NCBI GenBank assembly: GCA_036768485.1
Contig: JAVLUZ010000154.1
Span: forward strand, 41,044,206-41,108,205
DNA length: 64,000 bases
Source of the DNA: Mermis nigrescens
Taxonomy: Eukaryota > Nematoda > Enoplea > Mermithida > Mermithidae
Reading direction: 5' to 3'
The position numbers and the translations under genes were made by a program. Of the stretch, positions 13,001 through 25,054 are shown piece by piece; the first letter of the stretch is position 1, and every line of letters begins with the position of its first letter. The notes beneath the pieces were generated by a model. The model saw only the letters and a list, made by a program, of their open reading frames with translations, was not told where the DNA came from and did not search any database.

Positions 13001-14760
13001 GAAGCTTGATGTTTGTCAATAATTGGATTTTACTTTTTTTGTCAATATCAAATTTCTCCTTTGATATATAACTAATTTTTGGTTAATTAGCATGGGCTTG
13101 ATAAATGAATTATGATGAGCAGACCATGTTGCCCAATAGCAATGCATGCTGTGCTAGCGTAATGACGCTTTTTAATTTGTAGTCGCTCCTTTTCAAGGGA
13201 TAAAGCTCTGCATGTTATTTATGTTTATGATGGAGACGTAGCTCCCTTCTGCAGGCCGCAGAATATACCTAAAGCTCTTCTTACCATTTTTGAACAAGCC
13301 CAATTTACAGCCGATACTTACAATTTTCACAGGCATATGTGACTTTCCCTTACCCCTCCCTTTTATGGCCTTAATTATGCGTAAATCTAAGGTAGCGCGT
13401 TAGCGTGTACATATAATATGGTTTGATAACGTTTTAATTATCGCACCTATTGTTGTTATATGTGGACATATCAGGAGAAAAATAAGTTTTTATAGATAGA
13501 TACAAAAACTTTGATAGAGATTTTTTATTTTGTTTATATTTTTACTACACAGCTTGTGATGAGTGTGTAGTTTGAAAAATTTAAAAAATTTTTAAAAAAA
13601 ACTTATTGATGGATGGGTACTACGCTTAAAGAACTACATGAGAGATTTAACTGCATTTGTTTAAACTCAGTACGGAATTAGTTTTGGCGATTGAAAGCTT
13701 ACACTCAGTTGCTGGACAAAACCAGGTTTTACCTTTTTTCAGTTTGTCAACCGCTCAGATTATAAATTGAAAGCGCGAAGTAATATAAAAATAAAATACG
13801 TTTCATGGTTTACAGATTCTATTTGAACGCGTTCCCTTAAACTCAATACAGAGTTAATTCTAATAATGTAAAGTTTAAATTCCTTGAGTGAAAAAACACA
13901 TTTTTAACCTTTTGTCTGCCAAACTTCACTCCGGATTATGAATTGGATAAAGCTAACTATTCTAAAAAAACAAGGTTAATATCAATGGTTACACATCGCA
14001 TTTAGTCGCAATTTACACTGAATATTGAATGATTTTTGAAGCGTAGTTCAATTTTTTGTGTGAAAAAAGACGTTTTTGGCAGGTATGTGATCGTTACCTA
14101 ATCTCGGTATGAGATGGGACATGATATTTGATATAAAAATGTACTAAACGTCGAGGATCACACATGTACTGTTAGCGTGTTTAATCATGTCAAATATTGA
14201 GTTATCGTGGAGCTGTAAAGCTTACACTAAAATTGATTTACCTAGAGCGTTGCGAAACGTGAATTTGTTTTTCAAAATGTTCTCTGTAATGACAGGATTA
14301 CGAATCTGACTATTAGTTTCCTGCACTTATTAGGTTACAAAATTTTTCACTATTAGAGATGCAATGTTTACGCCAATTTACCATTTTCTTCCAGAGCATT
14401 GTAAAACGTTTGTTTTAAATCTTCCTGCAACGTCGAAATTGCAAATCTGACTATGTTTTCTTCATATTCAGCAGTTGTGCTGCTAATATTTTAAATAAAC
14501 TCTACTTTCAGAGTGCTGCAAAGTTTAATTTTTTTAAAATGTTCTACAAAAGTTCAGAACTACGAATCTGTTAAAAAATTTTTACACCAAACTTGTGTTA
14601 AATTTACACCGACAATCAACTTTGTCTCCAGAGCGTTGCATAAGTTATATTTTTTGAAAACGCCTCCGTAACGTCAGATTGCGAATCTAAGCTGAACGTT
14701 TCTTACACCCAATAGTTGCGTAAGTTTTGCATAATTCCAAATACATAATATCTGTCTAGA
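10060..14760 (+). repeat. Diverged tandem repeat array, at least two ~1.1 kb blocks
   Basis: Units of about 120-200 bp share tttacactaaaa, acttccagagcgttgcaaaacg, gattacgaatctgact and a recurring short cagttgtgtaaag word. One block runs from about 11.39 to 12.70 kb. A second homologous block with the same unit order runs from about 13.6 to 14.93 kb; both end in a shared tail (gataaggtaatg, aacaatcttgtttt). Isolated units occur near 8.65 kb and 10.06 kb. The array is oriented opposite to the copy at 4.2-6.0 kb. It looks like a ~2.2 kb tandem duplication carrying internal subrepeats. No coding sequence is supported. Confidence 0.6.
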
Positions 14761-16433
14761 TAAGGTAATGTTGTCTTATTTAAGAAAAATAATGCTGATG
14801 TTAAGAACAATCTTGTTTTCTACGTTCTTGGACTGCTGTCATTATTATGGCATGTTACCGCATGCATTTCGATTGACTGATTTACTAAAATCTTGCTAAT
14901 TAAGAGTAGGGTACTTGCTAAGAAATGTCTGATAGAACACAAAAGGACGAATGTAATTGAAATTTGCGTCATTAAGGCGTCTTTATTAATTCATGGTTCA
15001 TAAAGAACTTTCGAAGAAGTTCTATAGAAGTTCTATAGAAAGTTCGATAAAGAACTTCATAGAAGTTCGAAAAAGAACTTTGAAGATGTCTATAGAAGTT
15101 GATAAAGAACTTCGAAGAAGTCTCTGTAAAAGTTCTTTAGAAGACTGTTGAACTCCGAAGAAGTTCTTAGCCCAATAAAGAACTTCGAAGAAGTTCTTTA
15201 GAAGTTTGATAAATAACTTGATCGAAGTTCTATAGAAGACTGTCGTACTTCGATAACACGCTAATCGAAGTTCGATAAATCTTTAATAGAACTTCGATAG
15301 AATGCGCATCGAAGTTCGTCTAACTTTGAGACGAAGCGCTGCAAATCTTTAATAGAACTTTGATGCTGTGCAAATCGAAGTTCGCCTATGTTCGACAAAC
15401 CTTTTATAGAACTGATAGTGAGCAAATCGAAGTTCGACAGATATTTTATAGAACTTCAACAAACATACAAGTCGAAGTTCTAAGAGACCAAAAAATGAGG
15501 TCATAGAACTTTTAGTGAGCAAATAGCAAGGTCATTTAAATTTTAATAGGCAAATTCCAAGTACCTATAGCTCCTAATCATGCTTCCTTGTTGAATAATA
15601 ACCTTGAATTATATTGATTTTTGGTATCCTATCGAGTCATGTGAAACAGACTATAATTAATGCATGCGCCTACATAATTTATGCTCATCTTTATTGGCGA
15701 TATAGTATGACCTTGCACTCATCTGGTTAGCGACCCAAACACCTTTTTCTATAGGTACCTTCAAAAACGTTCTTGCTAGAAAAAGATCTACGACTTGACT
15801 TGATTGACATTTGGAAATCCAGAAAGATGTTTAATTGCAATAAATGGAATAAGCAAGCAAAGCTTTTGCAAGCATAAATCGATAAAATCAAAGCTCACGC
15901 ATATGTTTAATCAAGGATTTTGAATCTGAAATTTAATTTTGTCATTAGGTATAAACAAAAGCAGCACAATTTGCGATTTAAATTCTAAAATTAGATATGA
16001 GCGATATTTTTCCAATTTATAACGCTGGTTCGAATAAAGGAGCTATTTTCTAATATTTAGTCTTAGCTAATTTTTATGATCCTCAAAAATGTTTTAAGTT
16101 CAAAAAATTTTGAAATTTAACAAAAATTTTAATTTTAAAAAATTGTGTTTGTACGTATATTATAATATCAAAAATATAATAACTCTAAACTTCATTGCAA
16201 TTTTAATTTCAGACGCGTAAAATTTGAAAAATATTGTTTTTAAAAAGCTAACTTAAGCATTGTGAATTCATTAGTGCTGCCCGACTTCTGATATCAGATT
16301 AAAATCAATTTCTAAATGGTTGGTATTATAAATTCTAGATCACAATCGCGTTTTTGGAAGCTCTTGCTTTGATTGAAAATGTTTAGATTGAATGTCCATA
16401 TTAATTTTATTTTTTCGCTATGTGTGGCGTCCA

Positions 16434-17095
16434 CTATAGGTGGGCGCCCCAAAGTTCTGGGAGGGGGAAGAGGTGTAACATTTTTTTCAAAGGTCAAAAA
16501 ATGGCTTTAAAAATAGTGATATAAGGAAAACACCTTTAAACGTTTGCTCTATTGAGAACTATCCATTAACATAAAAACTTGTGAAAACGACAAAATTTCA
16601 AAAAATCAATCTGGAGAGGATATTTCGGTTTCGGGGTGCATACCTCCCAAACCCCCCTCCACTCCCAGGTATGGGCGGCACCAAAATTTGTGGGGGTTCA
16701 AGATTTTTCAGTCAAAAACGGGGGGTGCATGGGCGGCGAAAAACACATTCTCTCAACGTTTTTCATCAAGCACTATCCATTGCATCACAAAATAGCGTGA
16801 AAAAAAACAAAAAATTCAAACATTGAATTCTGGGGTACTTTGGGTTCCGGGGAGTGCATAAATTCCCCCCTTCCCTACCCCCGCCCCACACCTGCAGGTA
16901 TGGTGTTATGACAAAAACACGTTTCTCATCGAACACTATCCATTGGCCACAAAAATTGCGGGAAAAAACGAACAAACTCCCGTACCCTAATTCCTGGAGG
17001 TGGCCACAACTCCCAAATTTGCTTCTGGGGGTGCATAATGCATACTCCTCTGGGGGTGCATACGCATAATCCCATAATCCGCCATGCCTGTATGG
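16434..17095 (+). mobile_element. Cluster of family A MITE copies inside FB1
   Basis: Three consecutive head-to-tail or partial copies of the GTGGGCAGCACC repeat, restarting near 16,434 (TAGGTGGGCGCC), 16,670 (GGTATGGGCGGCACC) and about 16,865-17,095 (partial). The same cluster is present at the same place in FB2 (60.54-61.24 kb), so it predates the split of the two foldback copies. Confidence 0.65.
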
Positions 17096-17099
17096 CGAC

Positions 17100-18480
17100 A
17101 TCGTTCGCCAGCATTACACTGTATAGCAAATCATGAATGTGCGCTGGAGTTGATTTATGAGTTGAATCAAACAATGGCGAGTAGAAAGGACATCACGATA
17201 GGGTAGTCATTGGACATGTCAATGCGTGGGTAATGTGTAGGCAATGCTTATTTAAGGCAAGATGCAGTCCGTCCGACTTACGCCAAGCAGAACACACAGT
17301 CCGTCCGACTTAAAAGAGGTAATAATTTTCATATGAAAAAGGCAAAAACCGATATTTAGGAACCCAACCTAGCGAACGGGCATTTGTATTCGTAGTCAAG
17401 CCAATTAGCCGATGTTCTCATTCATTTAATGCATCCATGTCGACGTAATGTGTTTCATTGAACAATTTACTAATTGATAAGACTTTGAAAAATCATAAAG
17501 CAAACCATTAAAGGTTCAAAACACATGTTAAAACAGTGAGAATGGTTTGTTAATTGAATTTGATTGTAAAAAATTCAACATAATTCATTCTAAAGACATT
17601 TATTCTAAACTTGTTTTTAAATTGAGGACATTTGTCAATAAACTGAAAATCAGGCACCTACTTATATCGAAAAATTTCTAGCCTACACTTTCTTGGAGTG
17701 CTGATTTCTTTATTTTACTTACACTGCCTATCTACAAAAGAATGAAATGAAAATTTGATTTTTCCATCTGTTTTTGATTATCTCGTATATTTTATATCCA
17801 TCCTTTTTCTAATTCAGTCAATTAATTAAAATTGGCTACTTGGAATAAAGCTGCAATACTTCATTCCGGAACTCCGTTTTGTAGACTATACCTTTAGGCC
17901 CTGCCACCATACTACGTTATGAGGAAGAAAAACAGATTTTTCTCCACTAGATGAAACAATTTATGCCTTATTAGCGGCCTGTTTGTACGGAGTGCATACA
18001 TATGCACTCCTGCATGGAGTGTGTACATATGTATACTCGTACATGCATGTAAGTTTGTGATGTTGACCTCGTCCTCAAATACGTGGAACTACAGCAGGAT
18101 AGATTTCTGTCAAAGCAGCCAACCTCAACCTCATTATTGGGCACAAACGACTTAAGCGCTGGGAATGAGTATAGCATAATGCGTGCTCCCTACGCTGCTT
18201 GGTGTCGCATACACACAGTAGAGCCGAATTGCAAGTACACTTAATGCGAGCTCATTAATTACTAATACCTATGCATATTTACTGCATTGCGCATGTCAGC
18301 TTTGTAAACTATGCACTTGTAAGTTTGTGCATAAATTCTAAGAATTTTAACGACACAGCGCCGAGGTCTACGATAATTACACATCAGATCAGATAAATGC
18401 TTTAATCGCACTAAGAAAAGCGGAAATAGTTTTAAATGACTGAATCCCATCAAACCGACTATAGCTCTACACAGTTGTTT
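17100..18480. other. Central single-copy segment of FB1
   Basis: This stretch is collinear with 61.24-62.69 kb in FB2 at high identity with scattered indels, so it is an integral part of the foldback family. It contains short palindromic words around 17,985-18,045 (ggagtgcatacatatgcactcc). The longest frames are short, differ between FB1 and FB2, and match nothing I recognise. Confidence 0.55.
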
Positions 18481-19159
18481 TCATCTTCATTTAAAATTGT
18501 TAATAATTTAAAAGCATTAAATTAAAATATCAATACAAATTTCAGTTATTATTTTTTAAATATAATATAAAAGAAAAACAATTTCTAAAATTAAATGTAA
18601 AATTTTAAAATTGAAGTTTTCGAACTTCATTTTTTTAGGATAAAATTGCCAAGACTAAATATTAGAAAAGAGCTCCTTCATTCAAACCATGTTATAAATT
18701 GAAAAATATCGCTCATCTAATTTTAGAATTTAAATTGCAATTGTGCTGCTTTGTTTATAACTGTAAAGTTTGGTTGAAAATGACAAAATTGAATTTCAGA
18801 TTAAAAATCATCGATTAAACATTTGATTTTATCGATTTATGCTTGCAAAAAAGCTTTGCCTCTATTCCATTTCTGTAATTGCTATTTCTGATTTCCAAAT
18901 GTCAATCAAGTCAAGTCGTAGAACTTTTTCTAGCGAGAACGTTTTGAAGGTGCGTATAGAAACGTCTTTGGGTCGCTGAACAGATGAGTGCAAGGTCATG
19001 CTATCGCCAATAAAGATGAGCATAAATTATGTAGGCGCACGTATGTATTAATTATGGGTCTTTTCACATCGACTCGGAAATGGGCTACCGAAAATCAATA
19101 CAATTCAAGGTTATTATTCAACAAGGGAAGCACGTATCAGGAGCTATAGGTACAGGTAC

Positions 19160-19441
19160 ACAGATGGCGTAAAATTTGGGGTATGCACTTCCAGAAGTTG
19201 AAATGCAATTCTCCAGTTGAAATACCCCCCCCCAGAAATCAAAAATGCCCCCCCCAGAAAATTTTTTTTGCTTTTTTAGCAATTTTTTGATGCCATTGGA
19301 TAGTGCTCTCGATGAGAACGTCGAAAAATGGCGTTTTCTTCGCCATACAATCACTTTTAATACCATTTTACCTTTAAAAATTTTTTCACCCCCCCCAGAA
19401 ACTTTTCACCTCCCCAGAATTTTGGTGCTGCCCACCTATGC
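19160..19441 (-). mobile_element. Family A hAT MITE inserted in the right arm of FB1
   Basis: A reverse-oriented copy ending GGTGCTGCCCACCTATG, flanked by a perfect 8 bp duplication ACAGGTAC (19152-19159 and 19442-19449). The equivalent site in FB2 (about 63,380-63,412) has no insertion, so it entered after FB1 and FB2 separated. Confidence 0.8.
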
Positions 19442-20070
19442 ACAGGTACTTATTAAAATTTAAATGACCCTTGCTATTTGCTCCTCAAAATTTATGACCT
19501 CATTTTTGGTCTCTTAGAACTTCGACTTGTATGTATGTTTGTTGAAGTTACATAAAGATCTGTCGAACTTCGATTTGCTCACTATCAAAAATCAATAAAA
19601 GGCTTGTTGAACTTGGGCCGAACTTCGATTTGCACAATGATTGAAGTTCTATTAAAGAATTGCAGCATCATTCCCAAAGCGACGGAATCTCGATGCATTC
19701 TATTTAAGTTCTATTAAAAATTTACGGAATTTCGATTAACGTGTTATTGAAGTTCGATAGTCTTCATAGACTTCGATCAAACTTATTTATCGACTTCTAT
19801 AGAACTTCTTCGAAGTTCTTTATCGAACTTCTATGTACTCTTCAGTTCCTTATCGAACTTACAGAACTTCTTCGAAGTTCGACAGTCTTCCATAGAACTT
19901 CTGAGAACTCTTTCGAAGTTCTTTATCGAACTTCAATAGAACTTCTATGAAGTCTCTTTATCAAACTTCTATAGAACTTCTATGAAACTTCTTGAAGTTC
20001 TTGAACTTCTATAGAATTTCTATAGAACTCTTCGAAGTTCTTACTGAACCATGAATTAATACAAGACGTC

Positions 20071-20930
20071 ATATGATTACAAATGAGGATTAGGGAAAAG
20101 TCACATAGGCCAGTTAAAGTTTAAGAACTTCATGAAAATTAAAACTTCCGAAAAAACGCAAAAAATCGAAGTATATTTTGAGGCCTCAAAAATGGCCCTC
20201 ACGAAACATTGTTCACTGACTCAGAAAAAAGATTATGAAGAAGCAAGGTTTGCTCGCGTGTCAATAATCGTCCTCATCAAAATCAAATTTGTTTTTTTAA
20301 TATATAATCAATATTTACTCAATCGACAATGCATTCCATGCCTGCGTGAAAATGCACATTACGTCATCTTCAAGTTAGTAATAAGTTTTTTCGAGGAATA
20401 AGCTGTTAATATTATTTATTTTTACGACAGAAGCGCAACCAGACATGCAGACATGCACGTGGGGAATTTAGTGGTCTGTACTTCCACAGAATGGAAAAAT
20501 GGGAAATCTCGGTAAAATGAGGCAAAATGAAGGTCAAAATGCATGAAAATTAAAATTTCCTTCATTAGAGCTCTAAATTGACCATAAACTGAGTAATAAC
20601 GTAGTTTTAACGCTATCTATCGCTTGTACAAGTTTTGAGGTCATTTTAGTCCTAAAAAAGCTCAATTTTTAACCCCCAGACCGGCAAAACCTCTCCCCTT
20701 AAAGCGGCTATGTTGTGCATTTATCGGTGCTACTCTAGTCTGCAGGCCGCAGAATATACTACAATTTTTTGTGTTTTTTAGCGGAAGACAATTTCTATCA
20801 GATTCTTACAACATTCACTGACATAGGTGACTTTCCCTAGTCCCCTCCTTTTATGTCCTTTATGACAACACGCGGGCGGGGGGTGGTTTGGGGGAGTACA
20901 TTGCACTTGGGCGTGAAGGATGGCTTTGAG
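20071..20930. other. Intronic DNA with weak dispersed repeats
   Basis: No gene was recognised. 20.5-20.76 kb resembles 6.88-7.08 kb in layout, and 20.74-20.86 kb (ctgcaggccgcagaatatac through gtgactttccct) resembles 13.24-13.37 kb. This is an unnamed dispersed repeat present at least twice. Confidence 0.4.
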
Positions 20931-20936
20931 CGGGTA

Positions 20937-21600
20937 TGCACCATAATGGGCGACACTAAAGCTCTGGAGGATGCAAAATTTTTTCAAAGGTCAAAACATA
21001 GCCTTAGAAATAGTGGCTTGGCGAGAAAACATCGTTCTTCAACGTTTCTCATCAAGCACTATTGGCATCAAAAAATAAAATTGCGAAGAAAAGAAAATAA
21101 ATTAAAAAATTGAATTCCGGGTGGGGTTATTTTGGTTTTAGGGGGTTAAATATTTTGATTTCTGGTCTATGCACCTCCAGAAGACCGAGTACTCTCCATA
21201 AACCAAAATAGCCTCCCCCGAAATTCAAATTTTTAAAAGTTTTCCGTTTTTATGCAATTTTTTTGAAATAGTGTTATTTTAGCCATACCACCATTTATAG
21301 GGCCATTTTTTGACCCTTGGAAAATCTTGCACACTCTCATCTTTGAAATATAGTGCTTCCCACCTACACACCCCAGAAGGCCGAATACCCCCTCCCCGAA
21401 AAACCAAAATAGCACTCTCCAGAATAAAATTTTATAAATTTTTTGTCCTTTTTAGCAATTTTTTGATGACAATGGATATTGCTCGATTAGAAACGTTGGA
21501 AAAAGTGTTTTTCTCCATACTGCAATGTTAAGGACCGTTTTTTCACATCTGCAAAATGTTGAAATCCCCCAGAATTTAGGTGCTGCCCACCTATGTTACT
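20937..21600. mobile_element. Cluster of family A MITE copies, + then -
   Basis: A forward copy begins near 20,945 (ATGGGCGACACTAAAGC) and runs to about 21,190. It is followed by two reverse partial or full copies ending near 21,370 and at about 21,593 (GGTGCTGCCCACCTATG). Boundaries between the nested copies are uncertain and I could not read clear duplications. Confidence 0.6.
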
Positions 21601-22106
21601 GACGCGTAATTCCAAGTACATTCGTCCTTTTTTGTTCCATCGGAGCGTTTTTTTGCTAGTTCCAAGAATATTCGTCCTTATTTGTTACATCGGAGCACTT
21701 TTCTTCGCCAGTTTTCAATCATCTCAAACGTGCTGAAATAAATGAGGGTTATAGTGTGGATAAAAGCTCCGCTGGAGCTAAAAATATGGACATTTTTTGC
21801 AAGTATGCGTTATTAGAAATATGTATAAAAGAACTTAAATGAAAAACTTATTTATGCATGCGAAAGTCGTGAGAATCTAAAAAATTTGATTTTCTCTACA
21901 CAGCGCAACGCTCAAAGCACGTACAAACACTGTTTAGTGGTTAGCAGATAAGCTTATGAAGTAACTTTTCTACATACTTAAATTTAGATAAGCGTAGTCT
22001 TTAATCAGTATCGCAGTTTTTGCATAGTAGTTTTTCAATATTTATTTATAGTCAAGCATTTGCATCATAGTCCTGCGGTTACGCATGTCGACGTTACAGT
22101 CATGAT

Positions 22107-22352
22107 AACACGTGGGTGTAGGGGGTTTGGGGTATGCTATTCCCCCAGAAGGCCGAATACCCCCAAGAAACCAAATTACGCCCCTTAGAAATCAACTTTT
22201 GAAATTCTATCCCGCAGTTTTTGGTCCCAAGCTCGATGAGAAAGGTTGAAAAATGGTGTTTTTTTCGCCATACCCCCATTTTCAGGAACATTTTTTTACT
22301 TTTGAAAAATCTTGCACCCCATCCCCCAGAATTTTGGTGCTGCCCACCTATG
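22107..22352 (-). mobile_element. Family A hAT MITE with perfect TSD GTCATGAT
   Basis: A 246 bp reverse copy, AACACGTGGGTG...GCTGCCCACCTATG, flanked by GTCATGAT at 22099-22106 and 22353-22360. One of the cleanest copies for defining the family ends. Confidence 0.88.
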
Positions 22353-22489
22353 GTCATGATGATGTACTTATAGTTTATCCTATTTTAACGTCAACACCAA
22401 CGCAACTTACCATAGTAGACCGCGGCTAACATCCTGATTTTCGCTTTGCCTCAGAAAATCGGATCTTTTATCGGCTTAAGTTGATTTTA

Positions 22490-24480
22490 AGGGGAGGGGC
22501 ACGCCGCCTATCATAAAAGTGGTCCAATGAGAACAATAGCGAGCGCGGAATTAAGTACGTCGAGTCGGCCAACTATTTGACCACAGTGGCGCACGCATTG
22601 TTTACTAACGGTACGTTACAGTTACCGTTACAGTAACCTTGCCTACTACCTATCGAAATTTAAAATGCTAACTTTCAAGGACTGAATTTAATTGAGATAG
22701 TATTAAAATATTTGAACTCCTCGTGAAATTCTAAGCCAGAATAAATATAATTTGGTACAGGTTTCTTCAAGTTCTGAGCTCGCCTATTTCGACATCAAAA
22801 ATTAATGAGCTGAGAGATCATAGTTTAGAAACAAATGAAAGTAATTAATGCCTGTTGTACTGTTTAATGCCTGGTCACTTGACCCACACACAATAAGTGT
22901 ATGAGATGACGTTCAAAGTGCAAAGGTCACACAAACGCTTTATATTTGGTGTACCAATGTCTGTTACTTGACCCAAAATAAATAAATGGGGTTGCCTTTG
23001 AAGTGCAAAGGTCAAACAAACGCTGTATAATTAGCGTACTTGATGGAAATGTTCAGTTTATAAATACTTTCTGTGCGATGGATGATTTATTACGGAGAAT
23101 ATCGAATTTTCGATGGTTTTTGATGACGACGACCATACATCAGTTTTTATTTGACTACCGGCTGATAAACTCTGTTAAAATGTGTGAATTTTGTCAAAAA
23201 CCATGCCGAATCGAGAGCAAGGGTCGCCGAAATTCCGAAGCAACTTGGCGTGGTTCTGATTTGCAATGTCGGAAACGCTATTCGGTTCGATTCGGTTCCT
23301 TTTTCGCCTAATTTGGCGCTCCTCTTTGTAAAATTATTTAAGTTCTTGTTGACTGGAGTCTAAAATATACTACAAATTCGATCGTACGGGAAACGGGCCT
23401 GTACAAAAATACCATGTCATTAAAATTCTTCATGAAACTCGAGAATTATTTGGTGTGTGGCTGGAAGAAGACAGTGAATAAATCGGCTGCCGGGACATGT
23501 GGTCGAAATCGACGAATCGGCTTTTGGGAAGCGGAAATGCAATCGAGGACGTTTGAGAAAGACCATGTGGGTTGTTGGTGGAATTGATCGTCAAACCAAG
23601 CACAATTTTTCGTCCGTGAAGGCCAACCAAAACGCCCAAACACTTGGGCAAGTGATTATCAATATAGTTGAGCCCGGATCATCTATTGAAACGGATTTCT
23701 GTAAGGGTTACAATTTAAGAGGACTTAATTTCACCCATGATAAGATTAATCATTCTGTGAATTTCGTGGACCAGGCTAACCATAAGATTCATACTCAAAA
23801 TATTGAAGCTCAATGAACAAAAGCCAAACGCACGCGATTTACGCAGACGAGTTGACTGGATGAATACGAATACATATGAAAGTTATTTAGTGGAATGGGT
23901 CTGGTGCATTCGATTTCGCTCAGAGAATCAACTTTTAGAAGATTCCTGCCAAGCGGTTTTGTACATATATGTGCAATATTTGATGATTTATGTAATAAGG
24001 TGTGTTTTATTGACTAGGTTTTTCACGACCATTATGTTTATGTAGACAGTTCTTTAATCAGTTGACATTAAAACACTTTTTAGAATTCATGTTAAAATCA
24101 GCTTAAAGAATATAAGGTTTTAAAATTTATGAGAAAAATTAATTAGAAAATTAGAACTAGATTCCATTGTTTACAGATTATCTAGTTTCTTGTTGAAAAT
24201 TTCGGTATAAATATATTTAAAACAAATATATAAAGTTACATATATTCTAATTCGGAATTGCACGAGGAGTCCAAATAACACAAAATTATGTAAATCAAAT
24301 TAAACTGTTGGAAATTAACATTTTAAATTTCAATCGCTAGTAGGCAAGGTTACTGTAATGTACCGTTGGTCAACAATGCGTTACAGAGGTCAAATAGTTG
24401 GCCGACTCGAAGTATTTAATTCCGAGCTCGCTATTGTTCTCATTGGACCACTTTTATGATAGGCGGCGTGCCCATCCCCC
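22490..24480 (+). mobile_element. Merlin DNA transposon with ~150 bp inverted repeats (decayed)
   Basis: The left end (GGGGAGGGGCACGCCGCC at about 22,491) continues through ATCATAAAAGTGGTCCAATG to tagtaggcaaggttact-type sequence near 22,650. The right end carries the same sequence inverted from about 24,340 to 24,480, finishing GGCGGCGTGCCCATCCCCC. Weaker inverted similarity continues about 40 bp outward on both sides (ttgatttt / aaatcaac), so the true termini may lie slightly outside and I could not read a duplication. The interior encodes a broken ISXO2-like transposase. It lies within the ACE intron. Confidence 0.85.
23003..24045 (+). pseudogene. Merlin transposase pseudogene (ISXO2-like DDE family)
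   Basis: Three frames together cover a Merlin transposase. Frame one (23,003-23,311) contains a zinc-ribbon-like N-terminus (CEFCQKPC, then LQCRKRYSVRFGSFF), the usual start of ISXO2-like transposases. After a broken stretch, frame two (23,499-23,816) carries the catalytic core: EIDESAFGKRKCNRGR with the first Asp, IETDFCKGY with the second, and INHSVNFVD...IHTQNIE as the C-terminal family signature. A third frame (23,803-24,045) gives the C-terminal RDLRRRVDWM...YLVEWVWCIRF. At least two frameshifts and internal stops make it inactive. The family cuts and pastes DNA and usually makes 8-9 bp duplications. Confidence 0.88.
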
Positions 24481-24713
24481 AAATCAACATCAGCTTAAAC
24501 CCTTTTATCAAATCTAACGACTCTTGCGTGCACAGGTAACTCTTTCTTAACCTTTTTTATGTGTTTGTTAATATTTATGTTTCAACGTTGGCGTTTCGTT
24601 AAAGCCTAACTAAGAGCTGAGCGCCGGCTTATGCCAGACGCTGGTTTCGTACCTGTGACATTTGCTTCAGGCATAAGCCTAAAACCTTTTGAAATTGAAT
24701 CCAGAGTCATATC

Positions 24714-25009
24714 CACACATAGGCGTGGGAAGAAAGAGTTTGGGGGTATGCTCCCGTCCTAGAAAGCCGATAACCCCCAGACATCAAAATACCCATAGAA
24801 TTCAATTTTTTGAAATTTTTTTAATATTTTTTCACAATTTTTTGATGCTAATTAATATTTCTTGATGCCAATGGATAATTCTCGATGCCAATGGATGGTT
24901 ATTGATGAAACGTTGAAAAATGGTGGTTTTTTAGCCATACCACCATTTTTAAGACCATTTTTTGACCTTTGAAAAGCAACCCCCAGAATTTTGGTGCTGC
25001 CCACCTATG
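24714..25009 (-). mobile_element. Family A hAT MITE with perfect TSD GTCATATC, next to ACE exon 3
   Basis: A 296 bp reverse copy, flanked by GTCATATC at 24706-24713 and 25010-25017. It ends 45 bp upstream of exon 3. The frame running into exon 3 from 24,969 belongs to this MITE and the intron, not to the protein. Confidence 0.88.
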
Positions 25010-25054
25010 GTCATATCCCGTTGCGTTCAATTACTTTAATTTATTTATGGCTAG

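Larger units (their letters stand above)
14976..20070. mobile_element. Foldback element FB1 (5.1 kb) with AGTTC-rich inverted arms
   Basis: The left terminus GGCGTCTTTATTAATTCATG starts at 14976 after TAA (14973-14975). The right terminus, inverted, is at about 20,049-20,070 but reads GACGTC instead of GACGCC, so the last bases or the duplication are eroded. Both arms open with ~450-500 bp of short repeats built from palindromic words such as AGTTCTATAGAACTTC and GAACTTCGAAGAAGTTC. They continue as unique inverted sequence (about 15.5-16.4 kb against 18.5-19.5 kb). The centre (16.43-18.45 kb) is single-copy and holds a MITE cluster. FB2 at 58.8-64 kb is a full-length homologue. I find no transposase. 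Confidence 0.85.
7639..25054 (+). other. Intron 2 of the ACE-like gene, 17.4 kb, filled with transposons
   Basis: It begins GTACCT and ends tttatttatggctAG, in phase 2. It holds a hAT MITE (9.2-9.7 kb), the repeat array (10-14.8 kb), foldback FB1 (14,976-20,070), several family A MITEs, a Merlin element (22.5-24.5 kb), and a MITE whose end lies 45 bp before the acceptor. Between 7.65 and 9.2 kb I see no further gene or named repeat. Confidence 0.7.

Noticed and set aside
15010..15500. AGTTC-rich repeats as a CRISPR array
   Set aside because: No constant repeat/unique spacer pattern; units are overlapping palindromes that recur inverted at the other end of a transposon in eukaryotic DNA.
16312..17174. 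Several 60-111 residue frames in the FB1 centre, and their equivalents at 60.7-61.5 kb
   Set aside because: They are produced by the MITE cluster; frames are not conserved between FB1 and FB2.
24969..25054. ATG 24969 as the start of a stand-alone 193-residue protein
   Set aside because: The first codons lie in the end of a MITE and in intron sequence; homology begins exactly at the AG acceptor.
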